A DNA stretch of 64,000 nt from positions 49,263 to 113,262 of the forward strand of contig ONII01000008.1 in the NCBI GenBank assembly GCA_900317845.1, given 5' to 3'. The notes below the pieces were generated by a model. That model did no database searches. It worked only from the letters and a program-made list of their open reading frames with translations, and was not told the DNA's origin. This document shows, piece after piece, positions 10,901 to 19,445 of the stretch. Each line of letters opens with the position of its first letter. The stretch's first letter is position 1. The DNA comes from an uncultured Bacteroidales bacterium (GTDB lineage: Bacteria > Bacteroidota > Bacteroidia > Bacteroidales > UBA932). Made by a program: the position numbers and the translations under genes.

Positions 10901-11228
10901 AAACCTTCACTGCGCCCTTCTCTTTCTTGACAATCAGAATAATCTTGTCTTTGATACGGGCTTCACAATTGGTTCCTTCCAGAAGGGAGGCCAGGACCTG
11001 CGAGAGTCTCTTTCCGCTGGGAGCTGTTACTACTTTTTTCAGATCCAGCAGATTCTCATTGTATGCGATGGAATAGCCGCTTTGCTGTTCAACTGCCGAC
11101 AACGCTCCGGAAAGGGTCAGGCGACTTTTGGAAAAGTTGATGACCGGTTCCTCCTGCGCTTGGAGCAGGTTAGGGATGAGCAGGCCTATCAGCAGCATAC
11201 AACATGTAAGCATAATAGTCTTTCTCAT
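7932..11228 (-). CDS. SusC/RagA TonB-dependent transporter with N-terminal STN signalling domain
   Basis: 1098 aa. Signal peptide (residues 1-25, ending LLQAQ), an STN/secretin-TonB domain (~28-105: SKSRLTLSGALSAVEQQSGY...ILIVKK), a carboxypeptidase-regulatory-like domain (~112-180), a TonB-box-like stretch ESVVVGYG, the plug (SVQVLKDAASAAIYGSRG followed by TNGVIIITTKK) and a long beta-barrel ending in NLKF. The STN domain is the part that talks to FecR-type anti-sigma factors, and fecI-fecR lie directly upstream, only 36 bp away. The transporter should import a substrate through the outer membrane and signal its presence. Closest functional partner is the SusD protein encoded 5 bp downstream. 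Confidence 0.96.
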   Translation of the reverse strand: MRKTIMLTCCMLLIGLLIPNLLQAQEEPVINFSKSRLTLSGALSAVEQQSGYSIAYNENLLDLKKVVTAPSGKRLSQVLASLLEGTNCEARIKDKIILIVKKEKGAVKVYSGKVQDKDGPVIGAVIQVEGMSAVAMSDNDGSFSIQAQQGDVLLVSMLGYKEVRFPLGSRTDGFIIMLSDDITLLEESVVVGYGSMQRRDITSAIATYKPAEEGERQVLSPDAMLQGRVPGVNVTAASGTPGGKSRVSIRGIGSLTAGNEPLYVIDGVPMSNTSGDTGAWGGESLTGLSDINPADIESVQVLKDAASAAIYGSRGTNGVIIITTKKGAKGAPKLSADATFGLSYLPNLSKLKVADADLYLEVQNEAIDNYNMQTGSSIARLENPYPGKPQFSWLDMVFRVAKSWSTNISVSGGSENSNYYISANAKQNEGVGMGSLYQKYGIKANVNSDVRPWLSVGASLNFSYTNANRVPDGNIGTSMLTHGLEHRPWDTPFKPDGSYTIINAELLHYNLVQAINEQNVYNKSYRMYGNAFVRLNFSKDLHFKTSFGGDFMAAEDHVQYSAEHMYGNSVGVLIDSRKNFTSIVVDNILDYSHAFDGLSLDVMLGHSFQLDNNSTARQKGQGFPSKSFDVNSVAAEFPEVTSGLSSWGLQSFMFRTTVNWKNRYLATVNARYDGSSKFAPEHRYGFFPSVSLGWNITEEPFWTFTGTNAKLRVSYGATGNQGGIGSYAYQSLANGGYNYMNKNGLAVMTQGNRDLEWEKADQYDIGTDLSFFSGALTITADAFLKDTRNLLYSKPTAATTGFTNYTCNIGSMRNKGLEFAIGGNLGKHDFHWKGDFNISFVRNRLTGLIGEDEILRTDDYHALKVGEEVGSFYMIKMTGIYQSDDEVPTYLRDNYGVRAGDCIYEDVSGPNGEPDGDISSAYDSQFVGSANPKFTGGLNNSFTYKGFDFNIFFTFSYGAKLYEYWTGGLRLGNGNWPAQESEALARWTGPGTTNTTPRAIYGYTWNSTMFKNTRFLHDASYLRLRTVSVGYTLPANLTKRIGVEKLRVYVQGDNVWLLAPFRFLDPEVNTSLDATKMGLDCMWIPQPRSFTFGVNLKF

Positions 11229-11264
11229 AGAAACGAGGATTGGTTATTAGATAATGATAAATGA

Positions 11265-12173
11265 TTAACGGATGTAAATGGCATCATCAGTGCGGCTGTA
11301 CCGCATGGACGGGACTACCGAACATATGGCGTCCAGCAATTCGTCCACGGTTTCTCCGTGGATAAAGCGTGCGCTGATCCTGGCCTTGTCATATTTGGAG
11401 GTGGTCAGGTAAACCTGGACGCCATAGTGGCGCTGGATAATCCTGATAATCTCATGGATAGACTCCGAATGGAAACAAAGATTGCCCCCTTCCCAGGACA
11501 TGGATTCAGAGGAATTGGCACGCCCATGGACAAGGGCGCCGGTGGAACGCTCCAGAGCGCAGTACTGTTCCGGCTCCAGTTCCACCACCCTTTCAGGCGC
11601 GTTCTTCGGCCAGGCCGCGATGGCGCCCCTGTTCAGGGTTGCGGTAACCATGGGATCGTCGAAATAGGCTTTCACATCAAAGCGGGTCCCATGCACCTTC
11701 ACCACCAGGTCGGAGGTCTGCACATAAAAAGCATCCTCCTCAGAAGCAGTCACATCGAAAATAGCCTCCCCGGAAAGGAACACCGTGCGTTCCGATTGGA
11801 AAGTCTCCGGATAAATGAGTACCGACTGTGCATTCAACAGGACACGGGAATGGTCGGGAAGAATAACCTCGGCGGTTTCTCCGCAAGATGTGGAACGCTG
11901 GATATAATTGACGGCTGCGACCTGGTTCTGCGGCGCAGTACGGCGTGCATAGCGGACAGAAAAGACCGGTACCAGAATCAGGGCACAGACAGCCGCAACC
12001 GAGAAGATGACTCGGAGGTACTTTGTCCTGCGGATGCTCCGTTCCCTGGCAAGATAGGCTTCCAACGTCCGGGAGCGCTTCATCACCTCTTCAAAAGCGG
12101 CGTCCAGTTCCTCCGAAGACATGGGAAACGGTTCAATCTGATCCCACCCCGGGAAATGATCGAAAGGTGTCAT
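11265..12173 (-). CDS. FecR-family anti-sigma factor
   Basis: 302 aa. A short cytoplasmic N-terminal part is followed by one membrane segment (~residues 54-70, VIFSVAAVCALILVPVFSV), the FecR domain (~90-190: SCGETAEVILPDHSRVLLNAQS, VHGTRFDVKAY) and a C-terminal DUF4974-like domain (HEIIRIIQRHYGVQVYL ... YIR). It is expected to hold the ECF sigma factor encoded 54 bp upstream and to be relieved when the STN domain of the neighbouring SusC senses ligand. Gene order fecI-fecR-susC supports this trans-envelope circuit. Confidence 0.93.
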   Translation of the reverse strand: MTPFDHFPGWDQIEPFPMSSEELDAAFEEVMKRSRTLEAYLARERSIRRTKYLRVIFSVAAVCALILVPVFSVRYARRTAPQNQVAAVNYIQRSTSCGETAEVILPDHSRVLLNAQSVLIYPETFQSERTVFLSGEAIFDVTASEEDAFYVQTSDLVVKVHGTRFDVKAYFDDPMVTATLNRGAIAAWPKNAPERVVELEPEQYCALERSTGALVHGRANSSESMSWEGGNLCFHSESIHEIIRIIQRHYGVQVYLTTSKYDKARISARFIHGETVDELLDAICSVVPSMRYSRTDDAIYIR

Positions 12174-12227
12174 AGTTTTAGCGTTTACGTAATAAAGACG
12201 AAAAAAGGGGCGTCAGCCCCTAAGAGA

Positions 12228-12770
12228 TTATAGAAAAAAAGCGATGCATGAAGTGATTTTACGCAATTCCTTCAGTGCAGCATTGATGTGATTCTCCACG
12301 GTTTTCTTGGAAATCCCCAGCTCTGCAGAGATCTCTTCGTTGCTTTTCCCCTGTTTTCTGGACATGAGAAAGACCTGTTTCCGCTTCTGAGGCATCCGTT
12401 CCACCATACGGTCTATCTGATACTGGCGTTCGCGCGCAAAGTATTCTTCATCCAAATCATAGGATTGGGAGTCGTCGGTATGCTCTTCCAACGGAATCTT
12501 GACTTTATGGGTGCGGCCATAATCGATGGCGGCATTCCGGCACATCCGATAGAGATAGGCGCCAAGAGAACGGATCTTGCCCAAAGATGAGCGGATGAGC
12601 CAGATTTTTACAAACAGATTCTGCGCAAGGTCCTTCGCCTCGTTTTCATCCTGAATAAGCGCAAGGAGAAATGATACGGCTTTGGGATAATAGTATTCGA
12701 ACAGTTTCCGGAAGGATTCTTCATCCCCCTGGGAGAGCCGTTCAATTATCTTTCCTTCATCCGTAAGCAT
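12228..12770 (-). CDS. FecI-like ECF sigma factor (RNA polymerase sigma-70 family)
   Basis: 180 aa. Region 2 (residues ~15-85: EESFRKLFEYYYPKAVSFLLALI, DLAQNLFVKIW) and region 4 with its helix-turn-helix (~115-170: MPQKRKQVFLMSRKQGKSNEEISAELGISKKTVENHI) are both complete. It should direct transcription of the susC operon when freed by FecR. A TAATTTTG box lies only 4 nt before the ATG, so the transcript may be leaderless. The C-terminus (ITSCIAFFL) is hydrophobic, a feature seen in other Bacteroidota ECF sigmas. Confidence 0.93.
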   Translation of the reverse strand: MLTDEGKIIERLSQGDEESFRKLFEYYYPKAVSFLLALIQDENEAKDLAQNLFVKIWLIRSSLGKIRSLGAYLYRMCRNAAIDYGRTHKVKIPLEEHTDDSQSYDLDEEYFARERQYQIDRMVERMPQKRKQVFLMSRKQGKSNEEISAELGISKKTVENHINAALKELRKITSCIAFFL

Positions 12771-12774
12771 GTAA

Positions 12775-12782
12775 CAAAATTA
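12775..12782 (-). promoter_or_regulatory. -7 box TAATTTTG, fecI promoter
   Basis: Matches the Bacteroidota TAnnTTTG consensus on the minus strand. Only 4 nt separate it from the fecI ATG, which would put the transcription start at or within a base or two of the start codon. Confidence 0.5.
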
Positions 12783-12804
12783 ACAATACTTTAATAATAA
12801 CGAA

Positions 12805-12834
12805 CAAAACGGCCTGGACACCCAAGCCGTTTTG
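12805..12834 (-). terminator. Terminator of dnaK
   Basis: Perfect 9-bp inverted repeat CAAAACGGC/GCCGTTTTG with a 12-nt loop, downstream of the dnaK stop at 12873 and before fecI. The T-rich end of the right arm and an AT-rich run follow on the minus strand. Confidence 0.7.
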
Positions 12835-12872
12835 CTGACGAATTGAATTATTTTCGGGATGAGCTGCCTGAA

Positions 12873-14747
12873 TTACTGCTCATCGGGGCCTTCGGGCTGA
12901 GGGCCGTTGGGCTGAGGACCGCCCTGGAACGGGCCCTGAGGGCCACCGGCCTGCTGGCCGGCCTGGTACATCTTCTCGAAGGCTTTGTTCAGGGCCTCGG
13001 AGTACTTGTCGATGTCGGCCAGGTTCTGAGCCTTCACGGCCTCCTTGAGGGCGTTGCAGTTGGTTTCTACCTCGCTCTTGACATCGGCAGGAACTTTGTC
13101 GCCGTTCTCCTTGAGGAACTTCTCCGCCTGGAAGGTGAGGGCGTCGGCGGTGTTGATTTTGTCGATGCGCTCTTTCTCTGCCTTATCAGCAGCTTCGTTG
13201 GCCTTAGCCTCGTCCCGCATGCGCTGGATCTCGGCGTCGGACAGGCCGCTGGAGGCCTCGATGCGGATGTGCTGCTCCTTGCCGGTAGCCTTATCCACAG
13301 CGCTCACGTTCAGGATGCCGTTGGCGTCAATGTCGAAGGTAACTTCAATCTGAGGTACGCCACGGGGTGCCGGAGCAATGCCGTCCAGGTGGAAGATACC
13401 AATCTGCTTGTTGTCCTTGGCCATGGGGCGTTCGCCCTGCAGCACGCGGATTTCTACACCGGGCTGATTGTCTGCGGCCGTGGAGAACACCTGGCTCTTC
13501 TTGGCCGGGATGGTGGTGTTGGACTCGATGAGCTTGGTCATGACGCCGCCAAGGGTCTCGATACCCAGGCTCAGCGGGGTGACATCCAGCAGAAGCACGT
13601 CCTTCACATCACCGGCGAGCACACCGCCCTGGATGGAAGCGCCGATAGCGACAACCTCGTCCGGGTTCACGCTCTTGTTGGGCTCCTTTCCAAAGAAGTT
13701 CTTCACCAGTTCCTGCACGTACGGGATACGGGTGGAACCACCGACCAGCAGCACTTCGTCAATATCCGAAGGATTCAGGTGCGCATCGGCAAGGGCCTGA
13801 CGGCAAGGGGCGATGGAGCGCTGGAACAGGGCGTCCGACAGCTGCTCGAACTTGGCACGCGTGAGGGTCTTTGCCAGGTGCTTGGGCACACCGTCCACCG
13901 GCATGATGTACGGCAGGTTAATCTCCGTAGAGGTCTGGCTGGAAAGTTCAATCTTGGCTTTCTCAGCAGCCTCTTTCAGACGCTGAAGGGCCATCGGATC
14001 CTTCTTAAGGTCGATACCGCCGTTCTCTGCAGCGAACTCGCCGGCGAGCCAGTCGATGATAACCTGGTCGAAGTCGTCACCGCCAAGGTGCGTGTCACCG
14101 TTGGTGGACAGAACCTCAAATACGCCGTCACCGAGCTGGAGGATAGAGATATCGAAGGTACCGCCGCCGAGGTCGTACACGGCCACTTTCATGTCCTTGT
14201 CCTTCTTGTCCAGGCCGTATGCCAAAGCGGCAGCCGTGGGCTCGTTGATGATACGCTTGACATCCAGACCGGCAATACGGCCGGCTTCCTTGGTGGCCTG
14301 ACGCTGCGAGTCGGAGAAGTAAGCAGGAACAGTGATAACCGCTTCTGTCACTTCCTGACGGAGGTATTCTTCCGCCGTCTTTTTCATCTTCTGCAGAATC
14401 ATGGCGGAGATTTCCTGCGGCGTGTACAGCTTACCGTTGATGTCTACGCGCGGGGTATTGTTTTCTCCACGGACCACTTTGTAGGGTACGCGGCTCACTT
14501 CCGTATTCACCTGGTCATAGGTCTCACCCATGAAACGCTTGATGGAGAACACGGTATTGTTGGGGTTGGTAATGGCCTGACGCTTGGCCGGAGAGCCGAT
14601 TTTACGCTCACCACCGTCGGTGAAGGCCACTACGGAAGGGGTTGTGCGCTGCCCCTCGTTGTTGATGATGACAGTAGGCTGATTGCCTTCCATCACAGCG
14701 ACGCAGGAATTGGTTGTTCCCAGGTCGATACCGATAATTTTACCCAT
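12873..14747 (-). CDS. dnaK: Hsp70 chaperone DnaK
   Basis: 624 aa, normal length. ATPase signatures [15 protein letters not shown] at the N-terminus, [14 protein letters not shown] and [13 protein letters not shown], then the substrate-binding domain ([17 protein letters not shown]) and a helical lid. The C-terminal tail is Gly/Gln/Pro-rich (residues ~600-624, ending PDEQ), where many DnaKs carry a charged EEVD-like end. Works with DnaJ/GrpE in protein folding; neither is next to it here. It is a single-gene unit flanked by terminators on both sides. Confidence 0.98.
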   Translation of the reverse strand: MGKIIGIDLGTTNSCVAVMEGNQPTVIINNEGQRTTPSVVAFTDGGERKIGSPAKRQAITNPNNTVFSIKRFMGETYDQVNTEVSRVPYKVVRGENNTPRVDINGKLYTPQEISAMILQKMKKTAEEYLRQEVTEAVITVPAYFSDSQRQATKEAGRIAGLDVKRIINEPTAAALAYGLDKKDKDMKVAVYDLGGGTFDISILQLGDGVFEVLSTNGDTHLGGDDFDQVIIDWLAGEFAAENGGIDLKKDPMALQRLKEAAEKAKIELSSQTSTEINLPYIMPVDGVPKHLAKTLTRAKFEQLSDALFQRSIAPCRQALADAHLNPSDIDEVLLVGGSTRIPYVQELVKNFFGKEPNKSVNPDEVVAIGASIQGGVLAGDVKDVLLLDVTPLSLGIETLGGVMTKLIESNTTIPAKKSQVFSTAADNQPGVEIRVLQGERPMAKDNKQIGIFHLDGIAPAPRGVPQIEVTFDIDANGILNVSAVDKATGKEQHIRIEASSGLSDAEIQRMRDEAKANEAADKAEKERIDKINTADALTFQAEKFLKENGDKVPADVKSEVETNCNALKEAVKAQNLADIDKYSEALNKAFEKMYQAGQQAGGPQGPFQGGPQPNGPQPEGPDEQ

Positions 14748-14779
14748 AGTTTATACTCTTTTAATTGTTTGCTTACTAA

Positions 14780-14809
14780 AAGGCGCCACTCCTTGTGGAG
14801 CGACGCCTT
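14780..14809 (-). terminator. Terminator of the OMPP1-like gene
   Basis: Inverted repeat AAGGCGCCACTCC / GGAGCGACGCCTT with a 4-nt loop and two mismatched positions, between the stop at 14869 and dnaK; followed on the minus strand by TTAGTAAGC. Confidence 0.55.
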
Positions 14810-14868
14810 GATTTTATCGAACATCGTGCCAGTGTTTTTCTGCTGACAAAATGGCAGATTTTTGGACA

Positions 14869-16548
14869 CTAGAACCGCCAGCCGAAAGTGAGGAGGGCAT
14901 CCCAGAGACGGGCCTTTGCCTCCAGTTCCGGTGTGAGCACTGAGTTGTCTATCCGTTTGGACATAGGATCTGCGTCGTACGTATAATAATCATAGGTCAG
15001 GAGATATTCCTTGGGCATGAAACGTACCCGCACGGCAGCATCCAGGAAGAATGCGCCAAAACTGGCACCAAGCCCCACGGAAGCGACATGCTTTGCCTGA
15101 CGGATTTTATCGGCGGAAGACAGCGGCGTATTGGTCCAGTCCGCGTTGAGCCAGTTCTTCTGGGCCGATGTAATGTAGTTGTAACCCGCACGGATAGAAA
15201 GGAAGGAAGCGGGCTTAACTTCCAACCCGGCACGGAACTGATGACCCACGGTGAGGGCGTTCTGGATATCGCCGTTGGCATCCGTCAGATAAGCGGGCAT
15301 ACTGGCGCTGCTCCCCCTGTAACGGGCACTCCGGTAATCCGTGAGTTCATAGTCTGCGCTGACAACGGCCACAGAACCGAAACTATATGCCACACCGGCA
15401 TTCAGGCGCCAGGGCTGCTGGAGGCGGAACGTCCAGTCGTCCTCCGGGCTGGTGGAAGGCAAGAGGGTTTTCCCGGTGAGCCGGACCTCTCCGGAGTATG
15501 CCTGGCGGGCACGCATATTGGTCCAGGTAGGCGACTGGATGGCGACACCCAACCGCAACCCGCCCACAGGGCGCCACAGCAAACCAGCCTTAAAATATAC
15601 ACCACTTCCCCGCAGGGAGTAATTGTGCTTCATCATGAGGGAAGCAAAACGTCCCCTGGTGCCGTCCGTATACTCAATGTCCGGAAATTCCTCGGCGTTT
15701 TCCGGGGACTCCTGCCAATACTCCGACATATTGTAGTTGAGCATGGTAAAGCCCAGGTTGAAGCCCAGATACAATTGGTCGTTGTAGTTGGCCGACATAT
15801 TCAGGAAGAGATCCTGCTTGTAGCCGTAGGTTTGCTGGCCGTATTTCTGATACACGGGCGCAGCCAGCCAGCAGTTGTTAGCAGCATCACGGACTTCCGT
15901 GACGGCCTGGTACTTGTTGGCGCTCCCGGGGATGCCATTGAACATACCGCTGCGGTAACCCACCATATCCATCCAGGCCGGCATACGCGTAACATCCGGA
16001 CCGTCGTACCACCAGTCTCCCGTGCCCAGCACATTTTCCGTATAGCCCTCTGCCGATGAGGCCAAGGATGCGGCAAAAGAGTTGTCTTCGTTGACGCCCG
16101 AGCCTACGACACGGCCCGTGAAGTCATTGGTGGCATTGGAGACCATGCCAAAGGAAAAACGCTTCCAGCCGGCCCTGCGACCGGTATCGGCATTAATTAT
16201 AAAGCCGATATTGGGAAGCTTTACACGAGCGTAACCGGAATTTACTTTGTCTCCCAGGCCCATGGGCGAAGTAGAGCCCTCCGGGATAACGCCGGTAGCC
16301 GAGGTGCTGGAGATGCTCAGGCCGGGCGTAATGACCACCTGGGAATAGCCGGCCACGGAGGAACCGGCCGGATTGAGGCCAATGGAGCCAAGGTCTCCCC
16401 CAACGGCCGTAAGGGCATTGCCCATGCCGACGCTTCGGGCGGTACCTTGATACAGGTTCTCGGAAAAATAGAGGGCATCCTGCCAACTCTGGGCAGCGGC
16501 CGCCACCGTGACGACCGCTCCCAATGCGAATGTTATGATTTTTTTCAT
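14869..16548 (-). CDS. OMPP1/FadL-like outer-membrane beta-barrel protein
   Basis: 559 aa. Signal peptide MKKIITFALGAVVTVAAAAQ, then the start typical of the OMPP1/FadL/TodX group: ALYFSENLYQGTARSVGMGNALTAVGGDLGSIGLNPAGSS broken here as GTARSVGMGNA, GGDLGSIGLNPA. Many alternating amphipathic strands follow and the protein ends in the aromatic residue of LLTFGWRF, as outer-membrane barrels do. The family transports hydrophobic molecules in proteobacteria; in Bacteroidota members are common and mostly uncharacterised. It lies 12 bp downstream of the repeat lipoprotein gene and is probably co-transcribed with it. Confidence 0.85.
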   Translation of the reverse strand: MKKIITFALGAVVTVAAAAQSWQDALYFSENLYQGTARSVGMGNALTAVGGDLGSIGLNPAGSSVAGYSQVVITPGLSISSTSATGVIPEGSTSPMGLGDKVNSGYARVKLPNIGFIINADTGRRAGWKRFSFGMVSNATNDFTGRVVGSGVNEDNSFAASLASSAEGYTENVLGTGDWWYDGPDVTRMPAWMDMVGYRSGMFNGIPGSANKYQAVTEVRDAANNCWLAAPVYQKYGQQTYGYKQDLFLNMSANYNDQLYLGFNLGFTMLNYNMSEYWQESPENAEEFPDIEYTDGTRGRFASLMMKHNYSLRGSGVYFKAGLLWRPVGGLRLGVAIQSPTWTNMRARQAYSGEVRLTGKTLLPSTSPEDDWTFRLQQPWRLNAGVAYSFGSVAVVSADYELTDYRSARYRGSSASMPAYLTDANGDIQNALTVGHQFRAGLEVKPASFLSIRAGYNYITSAQKNWLNADWTNTPLSSADKIRQAKHVASVGLGASFGAFFLDAAVRVRFMPKEYLLTYDYYTYDADPMSKRIDNSVLTPELEAKARLWDALLTFGWRF

Positions 16549-16560
16549 GACAAGTCTGTT

Positions 16561-17814
16561 TTATCTGCGGGAAGACGAGCGGGAACCACCGCCACCGCCG
16601 CCTGAATAACCACCGGAGCGGGAACTACCGCCACCACCGGAATAGCCACCACCGCCGGAATAGCCGCCGGAGCGGGAACCACCGGAATAACTGCTGCCGG
16701 AAGAACGGTAGCTGGAGCTGCCACTGGAACGATAGCTGCTACTGCCGCTGGAACGGGAACTACTGCTACCGGAAGACCGATAATTGGAACTGCCGGAAGA
16801 ACGGTAGTTGGAGCTTCCGGAGCGGGAAGATCCGCTATAACCGCTGCTGCGGGAACCACCGGTAGAGCGGCTTACTGAACTACCGGAAGAAGAGCGGCTG
16901 CTACCCACGGAAGAGGAACGGCTGCCACTGCGGGAGGCCGTAGTGCTGGCGGAACGGGAGGCCGCCGATACACCGGAGCGGGAGGCAGAAGATACGCCGG
17001 AACGCGAAGCCGTAGAACGCGTTGTGGAACTGGCGGAACGGGCTACCGAAGAGGCGCTGGAGCGACTGCCGGAAGCTGACCGGACACTGGCGCCGCCGGA
17101 AGAAACCGTGCCTGTCCGGACCGTCCGGGAACTGCTCCCCACGCGTGAACTGCGTGCCGTACCCACACGGGTAGAAGTTATGCTACGAACATCGGTGCGG
17201 AAAGCACCGCCACGGGCGCTGTATCCTCCTGCATAAGGGCCGTTATACCGCCCCCGCCCGGACCAGTAATACCCACCGGCAGGGCCGTAATAGAAGCCCG
17301 GGCCGTAGCTGTACCAGCGGTGCCGATACCAGGAATCCCAGTAATAATGCGGGCCATACCAATAGGGACGATACCAGGGATACCAAGGATCCCAAACCCA
17401 GGAACGATAGTAAAACGGGCCACCCCAGTACCAGGGACGATACCAGGGATCCCAAGGATCGCAATACCAGGGACGATACCAGGGGTCTCCGTAATAAAAA
17501 GGATCGCGAAGCCACAGGGGGCCGTTAACAACAACCAGGGTAGAAGTTTCTGTAGTAAGGCGTTGCGGCTTGGCGGCAGGCACCACCAGGGTGTCTCCGT
17601 TGCTGTTCACGATATAAGCATGAGACTGCTTGCTTTCTGCAAGGAGATTATCCAGTTCCGACTCCGTGGCGGCCGTAATGGTGGGCGTTGCAGGAGCGGC
17701 GGCAGGACGGGTATATACGCCGTCATCGTACACTTTGGTTTGGAGCTGGCTCGTGGAAGAGCAGCCCCAGGCGGCTAATACCGCCACGGCACAGGCCAAA
17801 AAACTCTTTTTCAT
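16561..17814 (-). CDS. Lipoprotein with Trp/Tyr/Pro-rich and Ser/Arg/Gly-rich repeat regions
   Basis: 417 aa, function unknown. Lipoprotein signal MKKSFLACAVAVLAAWGC. Residues ~100-190 are extremely rich in Trp, Tyr, Pro and Asp with recurring (D)PWYRPWY units; residues ~215-417 are almost only Ser, Arg, Gly, Ala and Tyr with SSGSSNYR/SSGSSSYR repeats of 8 residues near the end and a Gly-rich tail. The first type resembles low-complexity surface proteins and the second is probably disordered and strongly basic. AAAGGAGGT precedes the start, an unusually good Shine-Dalgarno for this genome. Probably in one operon with the OMPP1-like gene. Confidence 0.8.
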   Translation of the reverse strand: MKKSFLACAVAVLAAWGCSSTSQLQTKVYDDGVYTRPAAAPATPTITAATESELDNLLAESKQSHAYIVNSNGDTLVVPAAKPQRLTTETSTLVVVNGPLWLRDPFYYGDPWYRPWYCDPWDPWYRPWYWGGPFYYRSWVWDPWYPWYRPYWYGPHYYWDSWYRHRWYSYGPGFYYGPAGGYYWSGRGRYNGPYAGGYSARGGAFRTDVRSITSTRVGTARSSRVGSSSRTVRTGTVSSGGASVRSASGSRSSASSVARSASSTTRSTASRSGVSSASRSGVSAASRSASTTASRSGSRSSSVGSSRSSSGSSVSRSTGGSRSSGYSGSSRSGSSNYRSSGSSNYRSSGSSSSRSSGSSSYRSSGSSSYRSSGSSYSGGSRSGGYSGGGGYSGGGGSSRSGGYSGGGGGGSRSSSRR

Positions 17815-17847
17815 CGTCAGTACCTCCTTTTATCCAATAAAAATAAG

Positions 17848-17855
17848 TATCTTTG
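17848..17855 (+). promoter_or_regulatory. -7 box TATCTTTG, proS promoter
   Basis: Exact TAnnTTTG match 105 bp before the proS ATG. Confidence 0.6.
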
Positions 17856-17959
17856 TGCCCTAATAGGGCATTTGGGCAAGTTTATGCAATTATTATACCT
17901 GCAAGCCCATTCGGTCCTGCAATATTACGCATAAAAACAAAAATAAACAAGCAAACAAT

Positions 17960-19438
17960 ATGGCAAAAGAGGTAACCAAACGGTCCGAAAACTACTCTCA
18001 GTGGTACAACGACCTGGTAGTCAAGGCCGATCTGGCCGAACAATCGGCCGTGCGCGGCTGCATGGTCATCAAACCTTATGGCTACGCCATCTGGGAAAAG
18101 ATGCAGCATATTTTGGACGGCATGTTCAAGGAAACCGGCGTCAAGAACGCCTACTTCCCCCTGTTCATCCCCAAAAGCTTCTTCAGCCGCGAGGCAGAGC
18201 ATGTGGCCGGATTCGCCAAGGAATGCGCCGTGGTCACGCACCATCGTCTTATGAACGACCCTAACGGGAACGGCATTGTGGTGGATCCGGAGGCCAAGCT
18301 GGAGGAAGAACTCATTGTGCGCCCCACCTCGGAAACCATCATCTGGAACACCTATAAAAACTGGGTTCACAGCTGGAGAGACCTCCCCATCCTGTGCAAC
18401 CAGTGGTGCAACGTGGTGCGCTGGGAAATGCGCACGCGCCTGTTCCTGAGAACCGCCGAATTCCTGTGGCAGGAAGGCCATACCGCCCATGCCACCGCCC
18501 AGGAGGCAGAGGCAGAGAAAACCCAGATGGTGAATGTATACGCCAAATTCGCCCGCGAGGTAATGGCCCTGCCCGTAGTGGTGGGTCACAAGAGCCCCGG
18601 GGAGCGTTTTGCCGGCGCCCTGGACACCATGACCATCGAGGCCCTCATGCAGGACGGCAAGGCCCTGCAGGCCGGCACCTCCCACTTCCTGGGCCAGAAC
18701 TTCGCCAAGAGCTTCGACGTCACCTTCACCAACAAGGAGGGCAAGCAGGACTATGTCTGGGCCACTTCCTGGGGTGTGAGCACCCGCCTGATGGGCGCCC
18801 TCATCATGGCCCACGGAGACGACAACGGCCTGGTCCTCCCCCCTGCCCTGGCCCCCATCCAGGTAGTGATGGTACCCATCTACAAGAGCGAGGAAGAGCA
18901 TAACGCCGTGCTGAACAAGATGTACGAGGTTAAGAAAGCGCTGGAAGCCAAAGGCCACAGCGTAGAAATTGACGACCGCGACACCCTGCGTCCCGGCTTC
19001 AAGTTTGCCGAATGGGAGCTCAAGGGCGTTCCGGTGCGTCTGGCCATGGGCCCGAGAGACCTCCAGAACGGCACCGTAGAGGTGGCCCGCCGGGACACCC
19101 TGGAAAAAATCTCGGAGCCGCTGGAAGGCCTGGAAGACCGGATCATCGGCCTGCTGGACGATATCCAGAAGAACATTTACAACAAGGCCCTGGCCTTCCG
19201 CGACGCTTCTATCCGCAAGGTAGATACCTGGGAGCAGTTCAAGGAAGAGATTGAAAAAGGCGGATTCCTGCTCTGCCACTGGGACGGCACCGCAGAAACG
19301 GAGGCCAAAATCCAGGAAGAAACCAAAGCCACCATCCGCTGCATCCCCGTGGACAGCGCCCTGTGCTTTGAAGAAGGAAAATGCATTTATACCGGCAAGC
19401 CCTCACACCAGAGAGTGCTCTTCGCCCGTTCCTATTAA
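17960..19438 (+). CDS. proS: Prolyl-tRNA synthetase
   Basis: 492 aa, the short archaeal/eukaryal-like form usual in Bacteroidota, lacking the internal editing (INS) domain of E. coli-type ProRS. Class II motifs are seen: [10 protein letters not shown] (motif 1 region), [42 protein letters not shown] in two halves (motif 2), [27 protein letters not shown] (motif 3), then the anticodon-binding domain and a C-terminal zinc-binding-like domain ending in Tyr ([11 protein letters not shown]). The missing editing activity is likely supplied in trans by the YbaK-type protein at 44489-45031. Confidence 0.97.
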   Translation: MAKEVTKRSENYSQWYNDLVVKADLAEQSAVRGCMVIKPYGYAIWEKMQHILDGMFKETGVKNAYFPLFIPKSFFSREAEHVAGFAKECAVVTHHRLMNDPNGNGIVVDPEAKLEEELIVRPTSETIIWNTYKNWVHSWRDLPILCNQWCNVVRWEMRTRLFLRTAEFLWQEGHTAHATAQEAEAEKTQMVNVYAKFAREVMALPVVVGHKSPGERFAGALDTMTIEALMQDGKALQAGTSHFLGQNFAKSFDVTFTNKEGKQDYVWATSWGVSTRLMGALIMAHGDDNGLVLPPALAPIQVVMVPIYKSEEEHNAVLNKMYEVKKALEAKGHSVEIDDRDTLRPGFKFAEWELKGVPVRLAMGPRDLQNGTVEVARRDTLEKISEPLEGLEDRIIGLLDDIQKNIYNKALAFRDASIRKVDTWEQFKEEIEKGGFLLCHWDGTAETEAKIQEETKATIRCIPVDSALCFEEGKCIYTGKPSHQRVLFARSY

Positions 19439-19445
19439 CAACGCT

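Noticed and set aside
12843-14846. Open frame of 667 codons antisense to dnaK
   Set aside because: Shadow of dnaK; composition (many Val, His, Gly, Leu) is typical of antisense frames and no motif is present.
17882-19279. Long open frame antisense to proS
   Set aside because: proS is certain on the plus strand; the antisense product matches nothing and would start inside proS without a promoter.
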